Shown in pieces: positions 33,643 to 42,470 of a DNA stretch of 64,000 nt (position 1 is its first letter; every line of letters begins with the position of its first letter). The stretch is taken from assembly GCA_964632305.1 (NCBI GenBank), contig CAZWBR010000016.1:11804-75803 (forward strand), written 5' to 3'. The translations under genes were made by a program, and so were the position numbers. Below the pieces are notes generated by a model, which saw only the letters and a list, made by a program, of their open reading frames with translations, did no database searches and was not told the origin of the DNA. This stretch comes from CAZWBR01 sp964632305 (lineage in GTDB: Bacteria; Bacteroidota; Bacteroidia; Bacteroidales; Prolixibacteraceae).

Positions 33643-34787
33643 TAATAGGAATCTTTATCGATCAGATGCAAATCGGCGGCGCCGCTGACTTCGGTGGAGA
33701 TCTCGTTTAACCAGCCTGCAATTTGAAAGACCCCGCTCTGAACTTTTATGAAGCGGATCGCATTCAACTGAACCGGATTTCCGTCGGCATCTACCGCGTT
33801 GGAAATATCGAGCAGATTGGCTTTCAACGTACTGTTGTAATCGTTATTCGAATAACATTCGGCATAACCATTTAGAAACAGGCCGTTGCGGATAACCCAA
33901 TTCTCTGTCTCGGTTTGAGAGTCGTTGATATAGGCATTTGGGAGACGTGTCCCAGTAAACGTAACCGAGTTTTTATCACCGTAGCCGCTCCACCACCAGG
34001 TATCGGATTGGAAAACCGGATTTAATTCGCCGCTGTTGCCTTTGTTGTCTGACCAGGTGACTTTACCTGAGGATTGTGGCTTGAAATAGGTCAGCGAATA
34101 GTCCCGGATGGTTTCACTGTGGTTGAATTCGCTGCCTTTTAGCTCATACCAGGTGTCGTTGGGGAGACCATCATTATTACTGTCGTCCATAACGAAGATA
34201 ACGCCCGGTTCGGAGGCAGCTCCGGGCTGCGTGTAAACACAAAAGTCGGCTCCATCGGAGTTGTTCACCGCATGATCGAAGCCTGCGATGATAAAACCTC
34301 CCCAGCCGCCGAGATATGTAAACGATTTATCCTGCGTCCAGGGCTCTCCGATGAATGAAGAGGCAGTGGCATTCGCCGGAATCAGGGATGCATGTTGCCC
34401 TGGAGCATAGACATATTCAAAGACCCCGGTGATATAAGGTGAGTGGGTGGTGGTGACCTTGATTTGGAATGCTTTGGAATCGGAGCCATTCGCTGTTGTT
34501 GCTTTAACGACGGCTGAATAATTCCCGACATTGGAAGGTGTAAATATCAAGCTTTGATTGGTCGAGATAACCGTCCCGTCGATCTCCCAGGAAATGGCAG
34601 CTCCTTCCGCATTGAGGAAATTAGCCTGCAAGGAGATTGGTTTTCCCACCTCGACCTGAAAACCGGCAGAAGGAATCTCCATCTCGATAGAAGGTTGATC
34701 GAGCCCTTTATCGCCCGAACAGGAATAGATCATGGAGCTACTCCAGAGAAGAAGGAGAAATACGATTGTTTTTGTTTGTCTACACAT
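33642..34787 (-). CDS. Surface lipoprotein of the B12 uptake operon, Ig/PKD-like domain plus conserved surface domain
   Basis: This 381-residue protein has a lipoprotein signal (lipobox MIYSC), an immunoglobulin/PKD-like domain (about residues 35-112, GKPISLQANFLNAEGAAISW) and a large C-terminal domain (YLGGWGGFIIAGFDHAV, EPGVIFVMDDSNNDGLPNDTW) found in Bacteroidota surface proteins near cobalamin receptors. It is the first gene after the cobalamin riboswitch. It may be an extra B12 capture protein, functionally similar to BtuH-type lipoproteins, but I cannot assign it to that family by eye. The start at 34787 gives a proper signal peptide; an upstream in-frame start adds 20 unlikely residues. 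Confidence 0.72.
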   Translation of the reverse strand: MCRQTKTIVFLLLLWSSSMIYSCSGDKGLDQPSIEMEIPSAGFQVEVGKPISLQANFLNAEGAAISWEIDGTVISTNQSLIFTPSNVGNYSAVVKATTANGSDSKAFQIKVTTTHSPYITGVFEYVYAPGQHASLIPANATASSFIGEPWTQDKSFTYLGGWGGFIIAGFDHAVNNSDGADFCVYTQPGAASEPGVIFVMDDSNNDGLPNDTWYELKGSEFNHSETIRDYSLTYFKPQSSGKVTWSDNKGNSGELNPVFQSDTWWWSGYGDKNSVTFTGTRLPNAYINDSQTETENWVIRNGLFLNGYAECYSNNDYNSTLKANLLDISNAVDADGNPVQLNAIRFIKVQSGVFQIAGWLNEISTEVSGAADLHLIDKDSY

Positions 34788-34894
34788 ACTTAAAATCAAT
34801 TTAATTGTTTTAAACACAATTGATTCTAAGCTCATCGGAAAACTCACAGAATGGAACCGGCCATCTGAACGCTTTTATCCCGAAAGCTTAAACC

Positions 34895-35085
34895 GTACTT
34901 GGCAGGTCTTCTGACTACTCCCGATCTTCGGCAACCTTCCCATCCGGTATTTGGAATCGGACAGTGGCAATCAGCCGGAGACATAGTTATGGTGCGAATA
35001 ATCGCACCATCGGGTTTTACAGCAGCGGGTACTGTTCCGGATTTTCACCGGATTCCCAAATTAAGCCGCAAGGGCACCAAATCCA
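34895..35085 (-). ncRNA. Cobalamin riboswitch
   Basis: Read on the minus strand, the element has the expected order of conserved blocks: GAATCCGGTGAAAATCCGGA early (near 35055-35036), CCCGCTGCTGTAA, the GCCACTG box (34968-34962), and the B12 box AGTCAGAAGACCTGCC (34916-34901). It lies 108 bases before the first gene of the lipoprotein-btuB-btuG operon. Cobalamin binding normally represses such operons, by masking the start site or by termination; I could not tell which. Confidence 0.93.
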
Positions 35086-35090
35086 ACGGA

Positions 35091-35098
35091 CAAAACTA
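35091..35098 (-). promoter_or_regulatory. Candidate -7 element for the B12 uptake operon
   Basis: TAGTTTTG on the minus strand matches TAnnTTTG and would start transcription at about 35085, right at the 5' end of the riboswitch. A TTGG lies 23 bases upstream, slightly farther than usual. Confidence 0.45.
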
Positions 35099-35260
35099 CA
35101 AATTAAACTTTAGAAAAGGGCCAACTTAGTCTATTTGATTTGATCCTAAACTCAAAAGTGCCCCGATGAATCCCGATAAGGGAATCTATTCCCGTGGTTT
35201 TATTTAAAAGAAATCACTATTGTCCGATTAAAATACAACTGTAACTAATGATTTACGTGA

Positions 35261-35633
35261 CTAAATGATAATCTGTGCCTGTTCTCCCTGTTTCTTGGTT
35301 TTATAAAGGAGACCTCCATAGATTGCACGGCTTAACGGTCCTCGAAAATTGGGTCCCCATCCTGATTTTTAGCGCTCTCCTTTGGTCCTATGTTGCAAAT
35401 CAAAAACATCAGGCAGGCTGATCGGGAATATTCTTACTACCGTTGCCACAACGAAGAATGCCTTTTTTGTGTTTGCCATTTTTCGGATCACACTCCTTAG
35501 CAATCGGGCAATCAACGGGAACCAAACCTGTTTGGCTTACAACCCCAATTAAACCGATGACTCGTTTGAAAATCAGCGAAGCTAAACCTTCAGGAGTAAC
35601 CCCTTTCTTTTTTAGTGGTTCAGTAGTTAAGAA
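35261..35633 (-). pseudogene. Decayed coding remnant in two frames
   Basis: Reading the minus strand, frame 1 is open from 35633 to a stop at 35409 and contains LIFKRVIGLIGVVSQTG and VDCPIAKECDPKNGKHKKG with evenly spaced cysteines. A second frame is open from 35368 to 35261 and contains WGPNFRGPLSRAIYGGLLYK. Both read like real protein, but neither has an ATG and stops separate them. I infer a degraded gene whose family I do not recognise. It could also be two fragments of different origin. Confidence 0.35.
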
Positions 35634-35910
35634 TTATATTACTCCACTGACTCAAAGGAAAATTCGTTTATACCAACCATTTTCCCGTGAATCACCCTGA
35701 GGTGTATTACCACTTTGAACAAAAACTACGGGCCCCACCATTCCCGGGATGGCGTTGGCCCCTTCGGATTTAATTCGTGTCATGACAGATTATTGTTCTA
35801 AGAACTATTCCAATATTTTAAATGTATTCTTTCTGTGCTATTATAGTATAGAAACTGTACAGAATCTGTACTGAAACAGTACAGAAAGACCGGGGATGAC
35901 CGGATTGAAA

Positions 35911-36418
35911 TTATTACGGTCCGGGAAATTGCAGTTTCCAATGACAGTAGTGTAGTAAGTCGGAGTGCAACTCTCTGCTCGCGCCGCGGACAAAGGATTG
36001 TGCCCAGTCGCGCACCGACTGTCAAATTTACTCTCTGTCATCATAGCATCATGCCCCAATTTTTTTTGGTTAGGCTCTACCAATGATAGAATTACAAAGC
36101 CAGCCTATTAAGGTAAATCCTGGCAGAACAGTAAGTGTAAGCCAGAGCGATAAGTCATGCGACCCCTTCGGGGTCGTGGTTAATTCAACCATTTCTTTCT
36201 ATAGACATACAATACCTGCGGGATTATTGGGTCAACCGATGGCAGGTATGACCTCGCAGAGGTCAAATGTTTATAGAAAGAGTACTCAATCATCAGCACG
36301 TTCCCGAATGGTCGGGATCGCAGGTAAAAAGCAAGCCACGCCTTCGGTCATCATTTTATCGTCTCTCATTTTTTGGGGATGACCTCCCGAAATGACAGTT
36401 TTTATCGGACCGTAATAA
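35911..36418. repeat. Intergenic palindromic repeat element bounded by 13-bp inverted repeats
   Basis: TTATTACGGTCCG at 35911-35923 is repeated inverted at 36406-36418. Inside are a GACCCC-TTC-GGGGTC hairpin (36161-36175), an interrupted stem pairing TCTTTCTATA near 36195 with TATAGAAAGA near 36280, an inner ATACCTGC/GCAGGTAT stem, and GACCTC-GCA-GAGGTC. Such nested palindromes are seen as dispersed intergenic repeats in Bacteroidota. Copies elsewhere cannot be checked from one window. Confidence 0.5.
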
Positions 36419-36475
36419 AAAGAAAAGAGATCTGTGTATCTTTATCGGATCGAATCTGAAATAACGCATTAAAAT

Positions 36476-37930
36476 ATGACTAACGTAGAACAACTTTCGC
36501 CCAATTCGGTTTGGAAATATTTCACGGAGATCTGTCGGGTACCCCGTCCTTCAAAAAAGGAGGAACAGATTATTGAGTATCTTCTTGGATTTGCAAAAAA
36601 ACATGGCTTAAAAGCCAAACGGGATCAGGCCGGTAATGTATTAATATCCAAACCCGCCTCGCCGGGGATGGAACAGGCTCAAACTATCGTGCTGCAATCG
36701 CACATGGATATGGTTTGTGAGAAAAATGAAGGTGTCGACCATGATTTTCAACGCGACGCGATCGTTCCGGTCATCGACGGGGAGTGGGTGAGAGCCAAAA
36801 ACACCACTCTGGGAGCCGATTGCGGCATTGGGATAGCCGCCCAACTGGCCATACTTACAGATGAAACGGTTGAGCATGGTCCATTGGAGTGCCTTTTCAC
36901 GGTAGATGAAGAGACAGGGCTTACGGGGGCCAGGGCGCTCGAGACAGGATTCATCTCAGGATCATTTTTGATTAACCTGGACTCGGAAGATGAAGGTGAG
37001 ATTTTCATTGGTTGTGCAGGCGGTATTGATACCACGATCCGGTATGCCTATCGACCTGAATTGGCTCCGGAGAATTATTATTCGGCACGAGTCTCTGTTT
37101 CCGGTTTGCTTGGCGGGCATTCCGGTGATGACATTGATAAGAACAGGGGGAATGCCGTGAAGATTGTGAACCGGTTTTTGTCGTCAGTTTCTTCCGTAAT
37201 GGATCTGAGAATAGCCCTGTTTAACGGCGGGAACCTGCGCAACGCTATTGCACGCGAAGCTTATGCAGTGGTGATGGTTCCATTTAATAAAAAGGAGGAG
37301 CTTGCAATCAGATTAAACCATTATCGGGATGAAATAGAGAAGGAGTTGTTCTTAAAGGAGCCAAAATTCAGGATCGCGATAGAGAGCTGGGACCGGCCGG
37401 AGCTGGTGATTGACCATGAGACCCAGACGAAGATGATTAACAGTATTTATGCATGTCCTCACGGAGTGTTGGCCATGAGCGCAAGGATGCCCGGGATGGT
37501 TGAAACATCGACAAATCTGGCCTCGGTGAAGTTTACAGAAGGAAATACGATTGAAATAGTGACCAGTCAGCGGAGTGATTTTGAGAGTTCGAAGCTGGAT
37601 GCGGCCTCGATGGTTGAAGCGGTGTTCAATCTTGCCGGAGGGGAGGTCAAACATGGCGAAGGATATTGCGGGTGGACCCCCAACCCCTCTTCGCCTTTAC
37701 TGGAGATAGCGCGGCAGTCGTATAAAGAGCTCTTTGATAAAGAGCCGGTGGTCAGGTCGATTCATGCAGGATTGGAGTGCGGTCTCTTTCTTGAGAAGTT
37801 TCCCAATCTGGATATGATCTCTTTTGGGCCCACGTTAAGGGGAGTCCATTCGCCTGATGAACGAATCAATATTGAGACTGTGGATAAGTTCTGGCGGCTC
37901 TTAACCGATCTGTTGCCCCGAATTTCATGA
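36476..37930 (+). CDS. pepD: Aminoacyl-histidine dipeptidase (PepD, M20 family)
   Basis: This 484-residue zinc dipeptidase cleaves dipeptides such as carnosine-like Xaa-His. It has the M20 metal motifs VLQSHMDMVCEK, LGADCGIGIA, FTVDEETGLTGA and LINLDSEDEGE, and the late HAGLECGLF block. The dimerisation domain lies between about residues 205 and 390. Length matches Bacteroides PepD. It is cytoplasmic, with no signal peptide. It stands alone; the region before it is the repeat-rich spacer, and no clear promoter was identified beyond a weak TATCTTTA about 40 bases upstream. Confidence 0.95.
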   Translation: MTNVEQLSPNSVWKYFTEICRVPRPSKKEEQIIEYLLGFAKKHGLKAKRDQAGNVLISKPASPGMEQAQTIVLQSHMDMVCEKNEGVDHDFQRDAIVPVIDGEWVRAKNTTLGADCGIGIAAQLAILTDETVEHGPLECLFTVDEETGLTGARALETGFISGSFLINLDSEDEGEIFIGCAGGIDTTIRYAYRPELAPENYYSARVSVSGLLGGHSGDDIDKNRGNAVKIVNRFLSSVSSVMDLRIALFNGGNLRNAIAREAYAVVMVPFNKKEELAIRLNHYRDEIEKELFLKEPKFRIAIESWDRPELVIDHETQTKMINSIYACPHGVLAMSARMPGMVETSTNLASVKFTEGNTIEIVTSQRSDFESSKLDAASMVEAVFNLAGGEVKHGEGYCGWTPNPSSPLLEIARQSYKELFDKEPVVRSIHAGLECGLFLEKFPNLDMISFGPTLRGVHSPDERINIETVDKFWRLLTDLLPRIS

Positions 37931-38165
37931 GAAGAGAGAAAAATTCGTAGTGTTGAATCTTGATGTCATCAAATTGGCTTATTGTTTTAGTTTATAGCGT
38001 ACTTTTTGGGATGAAAATTCATTGGCAAGTGGTTTTCTTTTCATAAAAATATTGATTTTATCCTTGTTAAAGCGTAATTTTAATATATGCTCAAAAGCCT
38101 GAAATGCTGTTGGTATAAAAAAATAATTGCGGGAAGTTAGGGTAATCATAAACAGAAGCAATGCC

Positions 38166-39299
38166 ATGAAGGAAAAATTAATAACAGTCGCCCGTTTCGG
38201 ATACCTGCATCGGGCCTATTTGATTAAAGGATGGCTTGACTCGGCCGGCATTGAGAGTTGTATTGTAAATCACGGGTTAAGCTATGTTATCAGGACCCAG
38301 GCAGAAAACCAGATAGAGCTTCAGGTAAAGGAAGAAGATGTTGCGCAGGCATTAGATATAATTGATACGGTAAGCAAAAAGTATGGTCCTGAGTTTCAGG
38401 AACCCGATCAGATGATTTCTTCCATCAAAAATATTCTGGTGCCGATCGATTTTTCAAGGTATTCGGCTAATGCCGCTCAGTATGCTGTTCACGTTGCCAA
38501 GCAGAAAAATGCCAAAATCACTTTGGTTCATGCTTATTTTAATCCGGTAACTAATCCATTATGTTACGATAATTTTTACACGTTTCCCAGTAATGTAGCC
38601 GATGCGTTACGCGAGATAGAGGAGAATGCCAATGAGAAGATGAAAGAATTGCTCGACAAGCTTAACGAGTACATGAAGGAGAAACATATTGAAGGGGTTT
38701 ATCCGACATCGAAATTAATTGGCGGAATTGCCGAGGAGGCTATCCTTGAATTTGCTGAAAACGGGCAATATGATCTGATTGTATTAGGATCGCGAGGCAG
38801 GGCATTATCCGATTATTGGTTTGGCAGTTTTACGCTCAATATCATGGAAAAAGCTAAAATACCCGTATTGGCCATTCCAGAAGAGGCACATTATAAGGAG
38901 ACTAACTATAAGCGGCTAATGTATGCTACCGATTTTGACAAATCGGATGGAGTAGCGATACGGAAATTGCTGAATATTGCCCGTCCGTTGGATGTTCAGA
39001 TCTTTGTGGTCCATATTGATGTTACCAGCGAGAATCCATTCATTAACTATGATTTGGATCATTTTAAGGATAAATATATCGGGAAGTTAGAAGCGGTGGA
39101 TATGAGATTTGATCTGATCAAGAATTCCAACCTGATAAAAGGGATAGAAAACTATATTGCAGATAAAGATGTTGATATATTGGCTGTTACTACTCATAAG
39201 CGTAATCTTATCACCTCACTTTTGAGGCCCAGTATTGCAAAAGAGCTGTTATTCGAGATTCATATTCCTTTATTGGTTTTTCATTCATCCGGTAATTAA
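38166..39299 (+). CDS. Universal stress protein with N-terminal DUF2007-like domain and two UspA domains
   Basis: This 377-residue protein has three parts. Residues 1-75 (VARFGYLHRAYLIKGWLDSAGIES) resemble the DUF2007 putative signal-transducing domain. The first UspA domain (about 90-245) has the nucleotide-binding glycine motif LGSRGRALSDYWFGS. The second (about 250-375) lacks this motif (TTHKRNLITSLLRPS), so it probably does not bind ATP in the usual way. The ATG at 38166 is used; an upstream TTG adds 13 unsupported residues. UspA proteins respond to energy stress; the fusion with DUF2007 suggests a regulatory input domain. Confidence 0.87.
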   Translation: MKEKLITVARFGYLHRAYLIKGWLDSAGIESCIVNHGLSYVIRTQAENQIELQVKEEDVAQALDIIDTVSKKYGPEFQEPDQMISSIKNILVPIDFSRYSANAAQYAVHVAKQKNAKITLVHAYFNPVTNPLCYDNFYTFPSNVADALREIEENANEKMKELLDKLNEYMKEKHIEGVYPTSKLIGGIAEEAILEFAENGQYDLIVLGSRGRALSDYWFGSFTLNIMEKAKIPVLAIPEEAHYKETNYKRLMYATDFDKSDGVAIRKLLNIARPLDVQIFVVHIDVTSENPFINYDLDHFKDKYIGKLEAVDMRFDLIKNSNLIKGIENYIADKDVDILAVTTHKRNLITSLLRPSIAKELLFEIHIPLLVFHSSGN

Positions 39300-39321
39300 T
39301 TATCAAAATGAGAGTGGAAGG

Positions 39322-39361
39322 CAAGAAGAGTGCCAGCGAAATGAGGCTGGCACTCTTCTTG
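39322..39361 (+). terminator. Hairpin after the universal stress protein gene
   Basis: A perfect 16-bp stem (39322-39337 with 39346-39361) with an 8-base loop lies 22 bases past the stop. It has only a weak T-rich tail, so it may be an mRNA-stabilising hairpin or a weak terminator. Confidence 0.6.
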
Positions 39362-39459
39362 ATATGATTTCAGTCTTAACAATTAATGAAATACACCAAA
39401 TATTTCGTTAATTTGCAATAAGAGTCATTAAAAATAACGAGTAACAGATATTCAGGAAT

Positions 39460-40512
39460 ATGAAAGGATTGGCCAGGAATAAGATATTACTCTATGTAAG
39501 CATTTTAGTTTTTTTATCAGCTTGTGTTTCGGTCAGAAAGATCGAGATAGAGGTAGCAAATCCGCCTGAGAAATTGATAGCAGAAGATATTCAGAGTATT
39601 TTAATGATTAACGGGAGTCTGACTCCTGATTTTAAGAATTATCGTAGTGATTCACTTGAAGCACTGTTTATTGGGAAGTCGTTTGCGATGGATACCATTC
39701 TGCTTGACAGTGTCGCGGCTGATACTGCCTTGCAGCTTGCCGGTAAGTATTTGTATGAATCCAGTCGGTTCGATGTTGTTATTCCTGTTGACCGGAATAT
39801 TGATCATTCGATGATGCCTGATAATAAAAAAAGAAAATTGACCCGGGAGGAGGTGAGTCAGCTTTGTCAGGATTTTAAAACTGATGCTGTTCTTGTTCTT
39901 AACCATTTTGAGGAGAAGGTAAGATCTGCGTTTGGGAGATATTACAGTGGTATTGATCTGGAATTTATGGATCAGGTTTATTATGGAAAGATAGAGGTGA
40001 GTTATTTTTCAGAGTGGTTTTTGCTGAAACCAGGTGAAGAGAGTAAAGAACAACGATTTGTGGTAAGTGATACCATTTATTGGGAGATGAATGACTTTTC
40101 ACTTCAGGATATGTATAATGCTCTGCCATCGATCAAAGAGGCTTTAGTAGAGGGAGGGGGTGCAACCGGAGAGCGTTTTGCAAAAATGATAGGTCCTTTA
40201 TGGACAAAGGATAGGCGTTTTTATTTTTTAACGGGGAATAAAGAAGCAGATCAGGCTGTTGCACTCATAAAGGAAAATAAATGGGAAGAGGCGTCGCTAA
40301 TATGGAACAGATTTGCAGATAATGCTTCTTCGGCATTCAGGAGTAAAATTGAGTTTAATTTAGCTTTAGCTTCGGAGATGAGCGGTGATTTGAAAAAAGC
40401 ACTGGAGTGGGGGAATAAATCGTTTCAAAGCAGGTACAGGAAGGAGACTGATTATTATTTGCGAAAGCTTAACAAGAGAAATGCTGAATTAAATGATTTG
40501 GGAAAGAAATAA
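39460..40512 (+). CDS. DUF6340 family lipoprotein
   Basis: This 350-residue lipoprotein has a signal peptide and lipobox (LVFLSAC, Cys at about 22). The next 200 residues match the DUF6340 type of Bacteroidota lipoproteins (SILMINGSLTPDF, TDAVLVLNHFEEK). The C-terminal 90 residues (ALIKENKWEEASLIWNRFADN, ALEWGNKSF) look like a small TPR-type helical repeat. The function is unknown; it probably sits in the periplasmic leaflet of the outer membrane. It is monocistronic as far as can be seen. Confidence 0.82.
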   Translation: MKGLARNKILLYVSILVFLSACVSVRKIEIEVANPPEKLIAEDIQSILMINGSLTPDFKNYRSDSLEALFIGKSFAMDTILLDSVAADTALQLAGKYLYESSRFDVVIPVDRNIDHSMMPDNKKRKLTREEVSQLCQDFKTDAVLVLNHFEEKVRSAFGRYYSGIDLEFMDQVYYGKIEVSYFSEWFLLKPGEESKEQRFVVSDTIYWEMNDFSLQDMYNALPSIKEALVEGGGATGERFAKMIGPLWTKDRRFYFLTGNKEADQAVALIKENKWEEASLIWNRFADNASSAFRSKIEFNLALASEMSGDLKKALEWGNKSFQSRYRKETDYYLRKLNKRNAELNDLGKK

Positions 40513-40899
40513 CTTCTTCATTATACTATCAGTAAGACATCTATAGTTTTGGTTTTATTGCTTTATGGGGTCTGAATTTCTGTCTTTCCGTGAGCAAAAT
40601 TACGATTGATCAGATGGAGCATGGTTCGGTTACGCTTGCCAGGTAGGTCCGCAATATAGTTCAAAGAAAAGAGTCAATCGTTGCTGGATATAATTATACT
40701 GTTGCCTGCGAGATGCCTGGTAATAGGGATAATGTTGTTTTATGGATTAACAAGTCTTTATCAGGGTGTAAAGGCTGTAGGTTTGGAAGGGATATTAAGA
40801 AATACGCTGATTGTTTGAACGGAAGGCAATTGATTATCCGGAAACGCCATAGTATTGAAAATTCGGAATAAGAATTCGTTTATCTTCAAAACTGTAATT
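40513..40899. other. Intergenic region of 387 bases with a doubtful small open frame
   Basis: No clear gene, promoter or terminator was found. One plus-strand frame is open from 40647 to a stop at 40871, without an ATG at its beginning, and reads like protein in part (VVLWINKSLSGCKGCRFGRD). It overlaps the upstream side of the protease gene and may be a decayed remnant. Confidence 0.4.
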
Positions 40900-42135
40900 A
40901 TGGGCAATACTATTTACTATTTAATATTGATAATACTTGCGGCAAATTTTCTATTTGACCGTTGGTTGGAATATCTCAATTCGACTCAAGGGTCGTTGGA
41001 ATTGCCCGAACAGCTTAAAGGAATCTATGATGAAGAGAAATACAAGATTTCTCAGGATTATGAGAAGACGAAGCATAGGTTTTCAAAACTTACAGAATCG
41101 ATCAGTTTTCTTGTCATTTTTGGATTGTTCGCGACGGGGAGTTTTGGATGGATCGATAATTCAATCCGTGAAATGATTAATCATCCTATCTGGACCAGTC
41201 TTATCTTTTTTGCAGTAATTGGTTTTGCGTCAAGCTTATTTTCTCTACCTTTTTCCTGGTATGCAACTTTCGTTATTGAGGAGAAATTTGGTTTTAACAA
41301 GAGTAACCTAAAAACATTCATCAGCGATTATGTAAAGGGGCTTTTAGTCAGTGGATTAGTTGGTGGGATAATATTGACTTTAATAATATGGATTTATCTT
41401 TGGAGTGACCGATATTTTTGGTTATTGGCATTTGGGATTGTTGCAGCTTTTATACTGATAATTACTACCTTTTATTCTATCTTAATTGTTCCGCTTTTTA
41501 ACAAACAAAAGACCTTGGAAGATGGTACATTGAAACGAAAGATCAGTGAGTTTTGTCAAAAGGTTGGATTCAAATTGGATAATGTTTTTGTAATTGATGG
41601 CTCCAAACGATCGTCAAAGGCTAATGCCTATTTTACGGGATTGGGTAAAAGGAAGCGCATCGTCCTGTATGATACTTTAATTAGTGAAATGGGTGAAGAC
41701 GAAATTGTTGCAGTGTTGGCCCATGAAATTGGACATTATAAAAAACATCATGTTATTTATAGTCTGATAATTTCGTTGTTAACAACAGCTGTCACGCTCT
41801 ATGTTTTTTCACTTGTTTCAGGTAATGAGGAATTTGCAACTGCGCTAGGGGCAAATGTCGGAAGTTTTCATATTTCGATCGTTGCGTTCGGAATTTTATT
41901 TACACCTCTTTCATTACTGACCGGGGTTTTAATGAATATTTTTTCAAGAAAAAACGAGTATGAAGCCGATAATTTTGCTGCATTTCATTTCAGTGCTTCA
42001 GCCCTCTCGACTGCCTTAATAAAACTTTCGATCAATAATCTTTCGAATCTGACGCCTCATCCGACGTATGTTTTTTTTCATTATTCGCATCCGACACTAT
42101 TACAGAGGCTTGATAAATTAAAATTAAGACATTAA
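40900..42135 (+). CDS. Ste24/HtpX-type M48 zinc metallopeptidase (CAAX prenyl protease 1 family)
   Basis: This 411-residue membrane protease has the zinc motif LAHEIGHYKKHH and the downstream third ligand in EYEADNFA. There are about seven transmembrane segments, including FIFFAVIGFASSLFSLPFSWY-like and IILTLIIWIYLW regions. The N-terminal CAAX protease subunit domain precedes the peptidase core. Bacteria lack prenylated CAAX proteins, so the role is probably membrane protein quality control. The ATG at 40900 (MGNTIYYL) is preferred; an upstream TTG would add 15 residues. Confidence 0.92.
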   Translation: MGNTIYYLILIILAANFLFDRWLEYLNSTQGSLELPEQLKGIYDEEKYKISQDYEKTKHRFSKLTESISFLVIFGLFATGSFGWIDNSIREMINHPIWTSLIFFAVIGFASSLFSLPFSWYATFVIEEKFGFNKSNLKTFISDYVKGLLVSGLVGGIILTLIIWIYLWSDRYFWLLAFGIVAAFILIITTFYSILIVPLFNKQKTLEDGTLKRKISEFCQKVGFKLDNVFVIDGSKRSSKANAYFTGLGKRKRIVLYDTLISEMGEDEIVAVLAHEIGHYKKHHVIYSLIISLLTTAVTLYVFSLVSGNEEFATALGANVGSFHISIVAFGILFTPLSLLTGVLMNIFSRKNEYEADNFAAFHFSASALSTALIKLSINNLSNLTPHPTYVFFHYSHPTLLQRLDKLKLRH

Positions 42136-42470
42136 TTTTAATTTGTTGTATTAGTAGATATACGAATCGACGAAATGGAACAAATTGTAAAACTTGGATT
42201 TCTGATATTATATGAGATTGCCAATAATCCTCTTCATAAATTCATTACGGTGTTCTCTGTAGAGGTGAATTAAGATTTATATTGCTGATTAGTATTTGAA
42301 AAAAGTGGAATGATTGGTTTAAAAGTTCATGTTTTATAGTGAATCTGTCATAGATTGGGTTTTTCGCGGAGAGATCTTTTCTTGAATAGGGAGAACAGTT
42401 GTAAAGATTTTTAATTTTGTAACGTATTCTGAGACTTGAAAAAAGTTGTTAAGTATCTAAATATTAAAAG
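42136..42470. other. Intergenic region of 335 bases
   Basis: Nothing certain is present. A 32-codon open frame from ATG 42175 (MEQIVKLGFLILYEIANNPL) has no support. TAATTTTG at 42412-42419 is a possible -7 element for the SDR gene, without a -33 box at the right distance. Confidence 0.45.

Larger units (their letters stand above)
35086..36475. other. Gene-poor region with decayed coding and palindromic repeats
   Basis: About 1.4 kb without an intact gene separates the riboswitch from pepD. It holds the -7 element above, two frame-shifted minus-strand coding remnants (35261-35368 and 35409-35633), a 13-bp inverted repeat pair (35911-35923 and 36406-36418) and several hairpins at 36160-36287. 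The short open frames here are better read as repeat-derived or decayed than as genes. Confidence 0.6.

Noticed and set aside
36083..36382. Plus-strand 99-codon open frame in the palindromic repeat
   Set aside because: Its sequence arises from the hairpins of the repeat; such frames are common artefacts of dispersed repeats.
37979..38167. Minus-strand 62-codon open frame before the universal stress protein
   Set aside because: It overlaps the likely promoter region of the stress protein gene and has biased, AT-driven composition.
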